Below, in pieces: positions 7,308 to 16,161 of a stretch of DNA of 64,000 nt (positions are counted from its first letter, which is position 1; the number at the start of each line of letters is the position of its first letter). The stretch is from positions 6,753 through 70,752 of the forward strand of contig CAZQNY010000003.1 of NCBI GenBank assembly GCA_964594665.1, written 5' to 3'. The notes below the pieces were generated by a model that ran no database searches, was not told the DNA's origin, and was given only the letters and a program-made list of their open reading frames with translations. Source of the DNA: BM520 sp964594665 (GTDB lineage Bacteria; Bacteroidota; Bacteroidia; Bacteroidales; BM520). The position numbers and the translations under genes were made by a program.

Positions 7308-10256
7308 TTAATGTATGAGATTTTTGCTTTTTAAAAGCTGAATTACATGTCGGTATAGTATTCCGTTTAACATATAATTATTGCCCTTTAGGATAAGAAT
7401 GGAATCTTCTTTAAGTATTGTAAGCACTTTAAGGCTTTTTCCTGTGCTTTGATTACAGACTGAGGCATGAATGTCAACCGATATCTTTCCATGTAGTACA
7501 ATTAATAAAAGCGTATAGATTTTTTCTGAAGAAAGAGTTTCCAGAAAAGTAAAGTCGGGGGTACTAAACTTTTTTATAAATAGATCTTTATCCGTAAATT
7601 TTGATATTGATTCCAGCCAGAAGTAGAGCGACAGACTTATGTTACTTCCTGAGAACCTGTTTAGCTGCATAAAGAATTCCTTTTCCAGCTGAATCTGCCG
7701 GTCTTTTGCCTTTTTATTATCCGGAGTCATATTTTGTTCATCATCATAATGAACTACATACCCACTAAGTCGGTGTCTTTTGAGAATTATATTCCGAACT
7801 TCATCCGCATCAAGGGTGTTGAGTTCAACCATATAATCGAAGTTTTCTTTAATCGATACGGTTTTATTTAGGTAATTACAGGCATGCAGTGAAACAGAAC
7901 AAACCCACAAAGCCATGTTGTTGGTAGAAACAATAAATGAAAGCAATTTCTGAAGGCATTCAAACCCTCCTGGTTTTCTAATAAAAGCACGCTCAAGGCC
8001 ATCCAAAATTATGATCTGATTCCCTTTCAACAACTCAAGGTGCTGTAATACATCCTTTTCCGTTTTCAGGTTTTCGTTATCAAAAAGATCCTGCATTAAG
8101 GTGTAAAAATCTTTTTCGCTGTGATAAAACCTGTGGATGGTGTAATAATAAATTTTATCGCTTCCTTTAATAGTTTTGATATAGTGCTGAAGTAGCGATG
8201 TTTTCCCGCAACCATTTTCGCCAATCACAAGAGTTGCGGCGTAATTTCCTGATTTCCAGTCTTTAAGCGCGGTTTCTATTTTTTCCAGCTCCTTCCGTCG
8301 TGATAGAAACAGATTAATTTCTTTAACGGGCGCATTTTCAAACAGATAGCGATAGATGACCGGTAGTTTATAGATTCTTGTATTGATATCAGCAAGGTAG
8401 TTGGAGATTTCTGACGACACAAAAACCGGTGCTTTGTCGAGTTTTAACTTTTTGCGTATCGAATAATAGGAGTCAATAAGCATTGTGTATTGCCTTTTTA
8501 TGAATGACCCAACTGATTTTGCCACTTGTGATAAACCCCCAAAAATTTTACCCCGCTTATTTTTGGATTCTTCAATAGCTTTTAACTTTATAAGGCTGGA
8601 GTAGATGCTAAGAATGCGATCGTTGTTGTCAAGACTTTTAATATTTTCAATAAATTCAACATAAAAACCCTCCAGATCATTATCTCTCATGTGCAATATA
8701 TCGTCTCCAATCAAGGTTGTGCGATCCAGAATATTTAATGACCGCTTCATGCCTTCCTTAAACATCAGAATTGTTTCTTCCTGGTTGCTTTGAGTATTGA
8801 CCATTGATATGGCGGTATCAAGGGAAAAATCTATGATCTGATCAAAGTCGCTAAACTCAGCGATTATTTTCTGAAATTGTTCCTTAAAATTGTCGGAAGA
8901 TAATTTAATGCTTTTAAAGAACGGAGGTATACATTTATAATTAATAAATTCACTTGGCGAGAAGAAATAGATATCTGATTTGTCGATCCCATTCATGTAG
9001 TCGGGTGAACGAACCACTCCCGATCGGGCAGACATTTTTTCCAGAGCTTTATTGACATCAACCTCTGTTTTCTGTAGTAATTTTTCAATTTCTAAACCTG
9101 TTTTACTGAAATTTCCAACGGCGCTTTGAGTATTTCCTTCCTTATGCAATTTGTAAAGCTCTGAGGTAAAGAAATGCTTCAACATTGCGTTATTTGTTAA
9201 ATCAGGTTCCGGAACCTGTTTAATCAATTGTTCTAAGTAGGTTCTTTTTTGTGCAATTACAGGATGAATGGTTTTCTTTAATTTTTCTGTATAAAGGTTT
9301 AAAACTTCAGATCGTTGGTTTTTAATTGTTGAAATGAAAGTATATAGCTCCTCTCTGAAACGCCATCCTTCATACAACGCGTATAAAGTTGAATCCCATT
9401 GCTTGCAGGTTTCTTCAGCTTGCGAGAAGATATTTCTTACATTTCTTTTCTTCCTGAAACGAATATAGAAACCCGGGAATTCTGTTGTTCCCGACTTTTT
9501 TAAATGTGAAATAAATTCAGATTTATAGCCCTTAAAAAAGTCATTAATATTCTCAATATCTTCATTGATATCATCAATCACTAAAGGGTTAACCTTTACA
9601 TTTTCAGTGTTGTAGTTATCATTAATGATTTGCCCTTCCAGTTGAAAAAGGTTATGTGCCAGATGAGTAAGTTTTTTCTGAACTTCAGACACACTCTTTA
9701 GGGAAAAGAGAATATATTCATTTATTAAAAAGCCTTTTACAATATCACGGTAATAAATGTTATGACTTCTCTCTTTTAATGGTTTAGGCTGTTTCTTGCG
9801 AAATTTTGCAATACCGTTATTGATTTGGAGAGGAGCATTTTCAATATAAAAGAGAAAGTCTCCGGCTTTTCTGAGTATTTTACTTCCGAGGCTTGCTTTT
9901 TCAGTATATCCCAATCCGTTGGTATAAGAATCTGTAATTATTGAATCAAGGTTGTCGGCATCCATCATAAGTCCGGCTTTGAGCGTATTGAGAAAATCTT
10001 TTATCTCAGTTTTGGACTTTAAATTGGGGTTCAGTGATTTTAGCAGTTCCAGGTTACGGGCATGAAATGCGCATAAATCTTTTTCGGCAGGCTTCCCGGG
10101 TTTATTTATTAATGTTTCAATATTCTCCCTGATACGTTGAAGAGTAGTTGCCTGTTCCCGAACATATTCTGAAACAATTGGCTTAATAGTATTATTCCAC
10201 GCAACGACAAGCCTTTCTGATTTTTCGCTCAAGCTTTTTATGGTATCATTGTGCAT
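7308..10256 (-). CDS. Large P-loop NTPase of unknown function
   Basis: I do not recognise this 982-residue protein as a named family. The first ~650 residues are almost entirely alpha-helical, charged and lysine-rich, without a signal peptide or clear membrane span. A P-loop NTPase follows: Walker A GENGCGKT at about residues 679-686 and Walker B IIILDG near 748-753, followed by a glutamate (DGLE). An AAA/STAND-like region runs to about 880. The last ~80 residues look like a winged helix (EKIYTLLLIVLHGKIS ... YMLNGILYRHVIQLL). This layout (helical scaffold, AAA ATPase, winged helix) resembles STAND-type sensors. It lies 228 bases after the GNAT-RimK gene and 11 bases before mscS. Codon use looks more A/T-rich than in the flanking housekeeping genes. 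Confidence 0.65.
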   Translation of the reverse strand: MHNDTIKSLSEKSERLVVAWNNTIKPIVSEYVREQATTLQRIRENIETLINKPGKPAEKDLCAFHARNLELLKSLNPNLKSKTEIKDFLNTLKAGLMMDADNLDSIITDSYTNGLGYTEKASLGSKILRKAGDFLFYIENAPLQINNGIAKFRKKQPKPLKERSHNIYYRDIVKGFLINEYILFSLKSVSEVQKKLTHLAHNLFQLEGQIINDNYNTENVKVNPLVIDDINEDIENINDFFKGYKSEFISHLKKSGTTEFPGFYIRFRKKRNVRNIFSQAEETCKQWDSTLYALYEGWRFREELYTFISTIKNQRSEVLNLYTEKLKKTIHPVIAQKRTYLEQLIKQVPEPDLTNNAMLKHFFTSELYKLHKEGNTQSAVGNFSKTGLEIEKLLQKTEVDVNKALEKMSARSGVVRSPDYMNGIDKSDIYFFSPSEFINYKCIPPFFKSIKLSSDNFKEQFQKIIAEFSDFDQIIDFSLDTAISMVNTQSNQEETILMFKEGMKRSLNILDRTTLIGDDILHMRDNDLEGFYVEFIENIKSLDNNDRILSIYSSLIKLKAIEESKNKRGKIFGGLSQVAKSVGSFIKRQYTMLIDSYYSIRKKLKLDKAPVFVSSEISNYLADINTRIYKLPVIYRYLFENAPVKEINLFLSRRKELEKIETALKDWKSGNYAATLVIGENGCGKTSLLQHYIKTIKGSDKIYYYTIHRFYHSEKDFYTLMQDLFDNENLKTEKDVLQHLELLKGNQIIILDGLERAFIRKPGGFECLQKLLSFIVSTNNMALWVCSVSLHACNYLNKTVSIKENFDYMVELNTLDADEVRNIILKRHRLSGYVVHYDDEQNMTPDNKKAKDRQIQLEKEFFMQLNRFSGSNISLSLYFWLESISKFTDKDLFIKKFSTPDFTFLETLSSEKIYTLLLIVLHGKISVDIHASVCNQSTGKSLKVLTILKEDSILILKGNNYMLNGILYRHVIQLLKSKNLIH

Positions 10257-10484
10257 GTTGAGATTTTTAGTCAGTTATTTTTTTGGCAAATCACATCAAT
10301 AGAGCATATCACCTGTGTCATATTATAAAAATACGATTAAAAATAATATGAAAGCATTTTTATTGCGTCAAAAAAACCAAAGGAGCATAATCAAACTATT
10401 AATTAACGAAGTGGAACACTTAAGAATTCAATTCTGTTATGATAACAACGGTTACCAAAACATGTCATACAGACCATTTAATTA
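10257..10484. other. Intergenic region within the radical SAM/RimK/NTPase/MscS cluster
   Basis: This 228-base gap is the only break in an otherwise tight minus-strand run. It is A/T-rich and shows no terminator. It contains two overlapping short open frames on opposite strands: 46 codons on plus (ATG 10348 to stop 10488) and a cysteine-rich 24-codon frame on minus (ATG 10477 to stop 10403) that starts 7 bases after the GNAT-RimK stop. Neither has a clear ribosome-binding site, and either could be chance. Confidence 0.4.
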
Positions 10485-12470
10485 TTAAGGTAGTTTATGG
10501 CCATTCCGTTGTTTATTATTTGTCAGATTGATATGCCTGATATTCTTTAATATTTCGATTCGATCAACAAAGGTGTCAATAACCATATTATACAATTCGT
10601 CACCCAGAACCTCATCTTCAACGCCAAAATCTATATTGGGGTTATCATTTACTTCTATTACATAAACTTTATTATTCACATATTTTAGGTCAACACCATA
10701 CAATCCATCTCCTATCAAAGATGCGGCTTTTAAGGCTAAGCTAACAATTTCCTCTGGCACCTGGCTGATTGGGAGGGTTTCATAGTTACCTGATTTGTCC
10801 TCTTCATCGCTGTTCCAGTTATATATTTGCCAATGGTTCTGGGTCATATAATACTTGCAGGCATATATTGGCTTGTTATCAAGTATGCCTATTCTCCAGT
10901 CGAATTCTGAATAAAGAAATTCCTGACATATCACCATATCAGTTTTTTTAAACAGTAATGCTAATTGCGTTTTTGCTTCATTTTGGTCGTTTACTTTTAT
11001 CACACCTAACGAAAAAGCACTGTCAGGCTGCTTTAATACTGCCGGATATTTAATGCTTTCAAGCATCTTGTCATTGAACATGTTTTTTGTTAAAGAGAGT
11101 GTTTTAGGTGTTCTGATTTTGTTTTTTTTGAATAACTCATTTTGGTAAATCTTATTGGAACACCTGAGGATTGACCATGGATCGTCAATGACAACAAGGC
11201 CTTCAGCGAAAGCCAAACGGGAGAGTTCGTATGTGTAATGATTAACATTGGTGGTCTCACGGATGAAAAGGGCATCAAATTCATTTATTTTATTGGTGTC
11301 ATGTTTGCTTATAAATTCTATATAAACTCCTTTTTTGTTGGCTGCCTTACGGAATCGCTCCAGTGCTTCTTTATTGGAAGGCGGATTCTCTTCATAGGGA
11401 TTAATCAAAATTGCAATATCGTAACTGTAGTTATTTAATTTAGGTAAATTATAACGTTTTTTATTAAAGTGCTTTTGTGCAGCGTAGTAAAAAAGTGCTT
11501 TTTGGTCGTTTTTCAGATCTTTAAATGTTAACGCCTTAATGTTTTTTATAATCCATTTTTCCGATTTAATGAAGTTAACGGTGAATATCGGGACCTCAAA
11601 AACCTGGAATAGTTTGATAGCTAAAGTTTTGTATTTGGTGTGTGGCGTTTGGCCAAAATATATATCAAGAGATAAACTATGATTTGCTTCCTTATAAAGT
11701 ATCCGGTTTACCTGATCGCCGAGTTCGTATGAAAGTGATTGGACCACGTTGGCAATTTGTACGTCTTTTATTGTCGATGTACTTGGAATCGCCCGTTGGC
11801 CTCTGGCGGAGGCTAATAATGAAACATAATAACCATAACTTTGGTATCTGTATGAACTACATAAGTTGAAGATTCTAAAACTTGCATTGTTCTGATACAA
11901 TGGATTATTAATATAATCCTTCACTGAAATAACTTTTGCTTTTATATCGGTGTTTTTCCAGGAATACGGATGGTCGATTACGATCAGGTTTTTATTCTCT
12001 TTTTCAACGCCTGTTTCTCCTGTTCTCAACCCCAGTTTAAGTGCATCTTCTTCAGGCTGGTAATAGTCTTTCAATGTTTTCAAAACAATAAAGCCTTTTG
12101 ACAGATACCATTCAATTAATTTTTTATTTTTTGCCCTTGCTTCCAGTGTAATGCTTTTGTAATTGTGATTTATCGCGTAGGTTTTGATATATTCAAGTAA
12201 TGCATTTCCAATGCCACAGTTTTGATACTCGGCCAATATACCAATTGAATAAATGCGGAGCATATGCTTGTATTTAAACAAAACGGCCGACCCTACAGGT
12301 TTTATTTCGCTTTTTGCATCTTCAACCATAATAATTTCCTGGAAAGGACTTAGGATGCTTTTTTTTAAGCTGTTTTTTGTTGTTTGTTGAAAAGCAGGGA
12401 AAGATTCTTGTTCCAGCGTTACAAGAAATTCAATGTCGTCAGTATTTGCATTCCGATAAATGAGATTCAT
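10485..12470 (-). CDS. GNAT acetyltransferase-RLAN-RimK ATP-grasp fusion
   Basis: Predicted cytosolic bifunctional enzyme of 661 residues. Residues ~1-150 form a GNAT domain with the acetyl-CoA loop QNCGIG at about 83-88. Residues ~165-360 match the RimK-like ATP-grasp N-terminal (RLAN) region, recognised by SSYRYQSYGYYVSLLASARG near 205-224. Residues ~370-650 are a RimK-type ATP-grasp ligase with YPAVLKQPDSAFSLGV, the late metal-binding motif EVNDNPN, and GLYGVDLKY. Such ligases join an amine to a carboxylate, often on a peptide or protein; the substrate of this subgroup is unknown. ATG 12470 is preferred; a TTG at 12479 is the alternative. It follows the radical SAM gene by about 20 bases, so the two probably form an operon. 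The call is clear at domain level only. Confidence 0.78.
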   Translation of the reverse strand: MNLIYRNANTDDIEFLVTLEQESFPAFQQTTKNSLKKSILSPFQEIIMVEDAKSEIKPVGSAVLFKYKHMLRIYSIGILAEYQNCGIGNALLEYIKTYAINHNYKSITLEARAKNKKLIEWYLSKGFIVLKTLKDYYQPEEDALKLGLRTGETGVEKENKNLIVIDHPYSWKNTDIKAKVISVKDYINNPLYQNNASFRIFNLCSSYRYQSYGYYVSLLASARGQRAIPSTSTIKDVQIANVVQSLSYELGDQVNRILYKEANHSLSLDIYFGQTPHTKYKTLAIKLFQVFEVPIFTVNFIKSEKWIIKNIKALTFKDLKNDQKALFYYAAQKHFNKKRYNLPKLNNYSYDIAILINPYEENPPSNKEALERFRKAANKKGVYIEFISKHDTNKINEFDALFIRETTNVNHYTYELSRLAFAEGLVVIDDPWSILRCSNKIYQNELFKKNKIRTPKTLSLTKNMFNDKMLESIKYPAVLKQPDSAFSLGVIKVNDQNEAKTQLALLFKKTDMVICQEFLYSEFDWRIGILDNKPIYACKYYMTQNHWQIYNWNSDEEDKSGNYETLPISQVPEEIVSLALKAASLIGDGLYGVDLKYVNNKVYVIEVNDNPNIDFGVEDEVLGDELYNMVIDTFVDRIEILKNIRHINLTNNKQRNGHKLP

Positions 12471-12491
12471 TTTTTTCAATGTGTTGAAAAG

Positions 12492-13733
12492 TTAATACTC
12501 CCGTAAGCTTCTTTCAATATATTCCAGTTGCCAGATTTTGAATAGTAACAGATCGGAAGGAGGCTCAGTGGGTTCATTTTCCATGATAGTATTTATTTGC
12601 AACTGCTGTTCAGCTGTGAGTTTATTTTCAGTGAATATGGTCAGGAGCTGGCATAAATAATTTGCTCCATTTATATTTATGGTTATATCACCGGTTGTGC
12701 CGGGCTGTAACCGGAATAACCTGATGGTTTTATAGGTTATGGCATCGCCGGAATATTCACGAATATATCCATTCTCTGTAATTATTGCATCAGGAAAGAT
12801 TTTTCGGCTGATAATCCGTCGATAACCAGCTTTTTGAAAGCGGTTTTTAAAATGAAAGGAACAGTAATTGATTCCTGTTTCAAGTCCGCATTTTTGGGCT
12901 TCATAAATTATCTCCAGTGCTGCCAGCTCCGATTCTACTACAAGAGGCCTCTCGTCGCATAAGATATGGTAGTTTCTCTCGATTAGTTTGTTCACATTAT
13001 GATGTGTCAGCCGCAGATGATGCAGATTCAGGTTGGAGACCCCTGCTTCGACCATTTTGGGAAGCATTTGAATAATCCTGTCCTTTTCTTCAGGAACACA
13101 AGGAATCTCAATCGTAATAACCGGGATAATACCCTTAGCGATTTTTACTTTATTGAGGTTGTATTCTGTTGCACCAATATCAAAGCGTATCTCGTTGAGG
13201 TTTTCTTTTGCCAATGCCCGTAGCTTTGATTCATCTGCCAGCAAGCCATTGGTGTACATCCATATATACAGATTTGGATTGCATTTTTGCCTTAAAACCT
13301 TCAGGTATTCAAGGGTGCGGTCGAAATATAATAGCGGCTCGCCACCACTAAAACTAACACCTTCAAACCCAAAATGATTAATGTAGTTTGCGTAATCATA
13401 TGGATTGTCAAAGTCTATTCCCTGGGTTGACGGCAGCTCATCATTCTTTTGTGGCGCAGGGCAATAAAAGCAATTTGCATTGCACTTGTTGGTGATAAAC
13501 AGGCAGCTCCATTTTCCTGATCCGCAGATTTGACAACCTTTGGAAATATGGTTTAGGTACGGTTTTGTATCTTTAAAAAGCGGAACATTTTTAAATGTTT
13601 GTAAAAGCCTTGTTCTATAATCCTCTGAATCCTTTGCCATGTGAGGATTTAACCATTGCAGTTCAGGGTATTGGGAGAATTCATTTTTCGTTTTTGTAAC
13701 TAATGAGTTCATCCATAAATATTTTGCTTCCAT
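12492..13733 (-). CDS. Radical SAM protein
   Basis: Predicted cytosolic radical S-adenosylmethionine enzyme of 413 residues. The cluster-binding motif CNANCFYC is at residues 84-91 and the SAM-binding GGEP at 130-133. A second set of cysteines precedes the core (GCQICGSGKWSC, Cys67, Cys70 and Cys77) and could bind zinc or an auxiliary cluster. No C-terminal SPASM domain is visible: later cysteines are few and not in the SPASM pattern. The part after residue ~330 (ITENGYIREYSGDAITYKT) is beta-rich. The gene is first in the minus-strand run leading to the GNAT-RimK fusion, which suggests both act on the same substrate. The product is unknown; peptide modification is one possibility. Confidence 0.8.
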   Translation of the reverse strand: MEAKYLWMNSLVTKTKNEFSQYPELQWLNPHMAKDSEDYRTRLLQTFKNVPLFKDTKPYLNHISKGCQICGSGKWSCLFITNKCNANCFYCPAPQKNDELPSTQGIDFDNPYDYANYINHFGFEGVSFSGGEPLLYFDRTLEYLKVLRQKCNPNLYIWMYTNGLLADESKLRALAKENLNEIRFDIGATEYNLNKVKIAKGIIPVITIEIPCVPEEKDRIIQMLPKMVEAGVSNLNLHHLRLTHHNVNKLIERNYHILCDERPLVVESELAALEIIYEAQKCGLETGINYCSFHFKNRFQKAGYRRIISRKIFPDAIITENGYIREYSGDAITYKTIRLFRLQPGTTGDITININGANYLCQLLTIFTENKLTAEQQLQINTIMENEPTEPPSDLLLFKIWQLEYIERSLREY

Positions 13734-14620
13734 TATCTGTTATTGAGAAAGAATATTCAGGCATATCAGCCGAGGCTGTATAGAAAATTAAGGGTAGAAA
13801 AAGCTGATCCGGAAGCTTTAGAGCTCAGAGAAAATATACAGGAACATTAGAAACTGTTCCAGTGATATGAAAGCCGCACATGTTTTGACTTTTATAAGCA
13901 TATTTATCATTATAAGAAGGCCGGAAAGGTACTGCTTTTTTTGAATGAATAGGTGAAGGATGTATTATTCCTTTATAATTACAGGAATTAGCCAACCATC
14001 ACGTAATTTTACGAAATGTGGCCCGGTGTAACTCCGGACTGAATATCCATATTATACGTTAAATGGTAACCCTTCGGCTACGGGCAATTTGCAGGGTTTG
14101 AATGGCAGGCGTAGTTTTGGCATAGACCCGAGATAACACTTACCGGACGCCAAAAAAATGCAGAAAGTGTTGCTGCAGAGGGAGACCAGCAGACGATCAT
14201 CGGCTCAGTTTATCCCCCCCCCCCCAAAAAAAATTCAATGAATGCACTTTTTACTACCGGGAGGTAAAGCACAGGAAAAAGACGAGCAAGATGTAAAGCC
14301 TCACCGCCGTGTGAGGCTCCCCAAAATGCCTATTTGATCTCACCGTCATATTCCCTCTTTCTCCCTTCTTCACAATTAGGAAATCGTTCTACTTTAACGG
14401 TGGGTCAATACTGTTAAACCAACAACGGATAAACCGCATTTTACAAAGGTTGAGGGTAACAGCTCAATCCAGTAGTATCACTCCCTGCAACTTTTTGAAA
14501 CCTCCCCTGCAAACTCTTGCAGCCCTTATTGCAACGGGGATTTAAAGAGTTACTGCTACATTGCAGCACTTTGCGAATTCATCACCAAAGTGCAATTTGT
14601 TTAACCCTAAATCCTTTATT
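13734..14620. other. Long gene-poor intergenic region
   Basis: About 890 bases between divergent genes with no convincing coding sequence. It holds a homopolymer of 12 C followed by 9 A (14214-14234), an 8-bp perfect hairpin AGCCTCAC/GTGAGGCT (14297-14318) without a T run, and several chance-length open frames, such as 30 codons on minus from 13910 and 27 codons on minus from 13764 that run into the radical SAM start. No tRNA-like fold, transposase remnant or terminal repeat is recognisable. Promoters of both flanking genes must lie here, but I find no full consensus. Confidence 0.5.
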
Positions 14621-16078
14621 ATGAAAATTTCCCCAAAAATTCTGATTCTTCAACTGATCATTCTTGCGCTGTTCACCTCATGCAATGATCCTGATGATCC
14701 AAACAACCTTGATAATGAACTTGATACTTTCACGGTAACGGTAGATGAAAACCCCCATGTACCCGGAAATATGATTTCATACAACAGCGGGGAGAATACT
14801 TCTACCTTCTGCTTCTCTCCAACAATGACAAAAGATGGCAAAGATGATGGTGTATGGATTGCCGAAACAGAATTAACATACGCTCTCTGGAAAGAAGTTT
14901 ACAACTGGGCTGTGGATGCCGGATACTCCCTGTATAAAAATGCGCAGCCAGGAAGTAATACAGATTTCCCGGATACGCACCCCGTTACAAGGGTCGGCTG
15001 GTACGACGCTGTGGTGTGGTGTAATGCATACACTGCCTATTACAACTTCCATAATGGTGATAAACCGGATTATGGTTTTGTGTATACCATAAACGGTGAC
15101 CCCGTGAAAGATTCGGATCCGGATAATACGTCCTTTGGCTCAATGACTATCGACCACAGTAAAATGGGCTTCCGGCTTCCTACCAATGAAGAGTGGTACT
15201 ACGCCGCAAAATATCCCTCTACGCCCGATGATTATGCCAGTGGTGCCACCGGGAATTGTGAAAATACCTCCGCAACAGAGAATGTAGCCTGGTACAATGC
15301 ATGCAGCTCCGCAGAGACTCACCCCGTTAAGGAAAAAACAAAAAATCAACTCAACCTGTACGATATGAGCGGCAACGTGAAAGAGATTGTCCTTGATAAA
15401 CTCGCTGAATACAACGGTGACTATAATAACAGGGGAGGAGCATATAATTCCGCAGCAGAAAATGTTACTATTGGTAACGGGCATCAACCTATAGAACAGC
15501 ATAGCAGCTCTGTTTCGCAAGGCTTTCGTATTGCCCGTACCATCGGCGATGATAACAACGCAGGGTTTAATATTAATACCGGCGGCGGTAGTGGTTCCTG
15601 TGAAGCAGGCCATGGAACGGGATATTTGAAAATGGGAGGTGACTCTGTAGCCATTACTAAAGCGATGGGTGGCGATTATAACACGCTCCTGCAGGGAGGC
15701 TACCTGCAGCTGGATCTCTTTACAGAGGGCCTTTCCGTTAATAAAGATGTAAACTGGGGCTTTGAAGGATCCGGAAGCCAGGTGGGATTGTGGCCTATCA
15801 TGACACAAAATACCACTCTCGTAGCCGGTGAAGATTACCTTGATGACGCCCCGTTGCTGTCAGCATATATCGACTTTGACGCTTCTATTACCCCCTGGGA
15901 AGCTGCAAATGGTTTTATCGCCAACAATATTTCAGTATTTACTGTCGAAAAGGAAGATGATATCTACACGATTACGATAAAAGCCACAGGAACAGATAAT
16001 TTCTATAATGAAAATGTCCCTCTGGAAGTTTTCTATCACGGAACGATTAATTACCTGATCGCCGGTCAGGATTACTAA
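14621..16078 (+). CDS. Lipoprotein with formylglycine-generating-enzyme (SUMF1) domain
   Basis: Predicted envelope lipoprotein of 485 residues. The signal ends in the lipobox LFTSC near residue 21, followed by an acidic DPDDPN linker. The central ~230 residues have the FGE-sulfatase fold: WIAETELTYALWKEVYNWA, HPVTRVGWYDAVVWCNAY, MGFRLPTNEEWYYAAK, YDMSGNVKEI, RGGAYNS and GFRIAR. The usual GNVWEW is changed to GNVKEI, and the cysteine pair of true FGEs is not evident, so it is probably a binding or structural member and not an aerobic sulfatase activator. The final ~130 residues form another beta-rich domain after a glycine linker (GGGSGSC). ATG 14621 is preferred over ATG 14561 because it starts the signal peptide directly. 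Confidence 0.8.
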   Translation: MKISPKILILQLIILALFTSCNDPDDPNNLDNELDTFTVTVDENPHVPGNMISYNSGENTSTFCFSPTMTKDGKDDGVWIAETELTYALWKEVYNWAVDAGYSLYKNAQPGSNTDFPDTHPVTRVGWYDAVVWCNAYTAYYNFHNGDKPDYGFVYTINGDPVKDSDPDNTSFGSMTIDHSKMGFRLPTNEEWYYAAKYPSTPDDYASGATGNCENTSATENVAWYNACSSAETHPVKEKTKNQLNLYDMSGNVKEIVLDKLAEYNGDYNNRGGAYNSAAENVTIGNGHQPIEQHSSSVSQGFRIARTIGDDNNAGFNINTGGGSGSCEAGHGTGYLKMGGDSVAITKAMGGDYNTLLQGGYLQLDLFTEGLSVNKDVNWGFEGSGSQVGLWPIMTQNTTLVAGEDYLDDAPLLSAYIDFDASITPWEAANGFIANNISVFTVEKEDDIYTITIKATGTDNFYNENVPLEVFYHGTINYLIAGQDY

Positions 16079-16117
16079 ATGATTTAGTGGTGGTTTAATG
16101 GGGGTAATGCAGAATCG

Positions 16118-16149
16118 CAACTAATAGTTGGAATTCCAACTATTAGTTG
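16118..16149. promoter_or_regulatory. 32-bp perfect palindrome, MarR operator
   Basis: The 32 bases are an exact inverted repeat. It is made of two 13-bp palindromes, CAACTAATAGTTG (16118-16130) and CAACTATTAGTTG (16137-16149), separated by GAATTC. This suggests two dimer sites for the MarR protein encoded 12 bases downstream. The palindrome covers the interval between the -33 TTG and the -7 box, so binding should block transcription of marR and the MATE gene. Confidence 0.85.
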
Positions 16150-16157
16150 TATTTTTG
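16128..16157 (+). promoter_or_regulatory. marR-MATE promoter
   Basis: TTG at 16128-16130, a 19-base spacer, then TATTTTTG at 16150-16157 fits the Bacteroidota promoter (TTG, about 19 bases, TAnnTTTG) closely. The predicted start of transcription is about 16161-16164, almost on the ATG at 16162, so the message may be leaderless. Confidence 0.65.
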
Positions 16158-16161
16158 CTCC

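Noticed and set aside
13735..13910. Short minus-strand frames (27 codons from 13764, 30 codons from 13910) as precursor peptides for the radical SAM enzyme
   Set aside because: The first overlaps the radical SAM start in another frame, and neither has leader/core features or a start signal.
14297..14318. Hairpin AGCCTCAC/GTGAGGCT as a terminator
   Set aside because: No T run follows on either strand, and no gene ends nearby.
15140..15808. 222-codon minus-strand open frame
   Set aside because: It is antisense to the SUMF1-like lipoprotein, whose motifs are clear on the plus strand.
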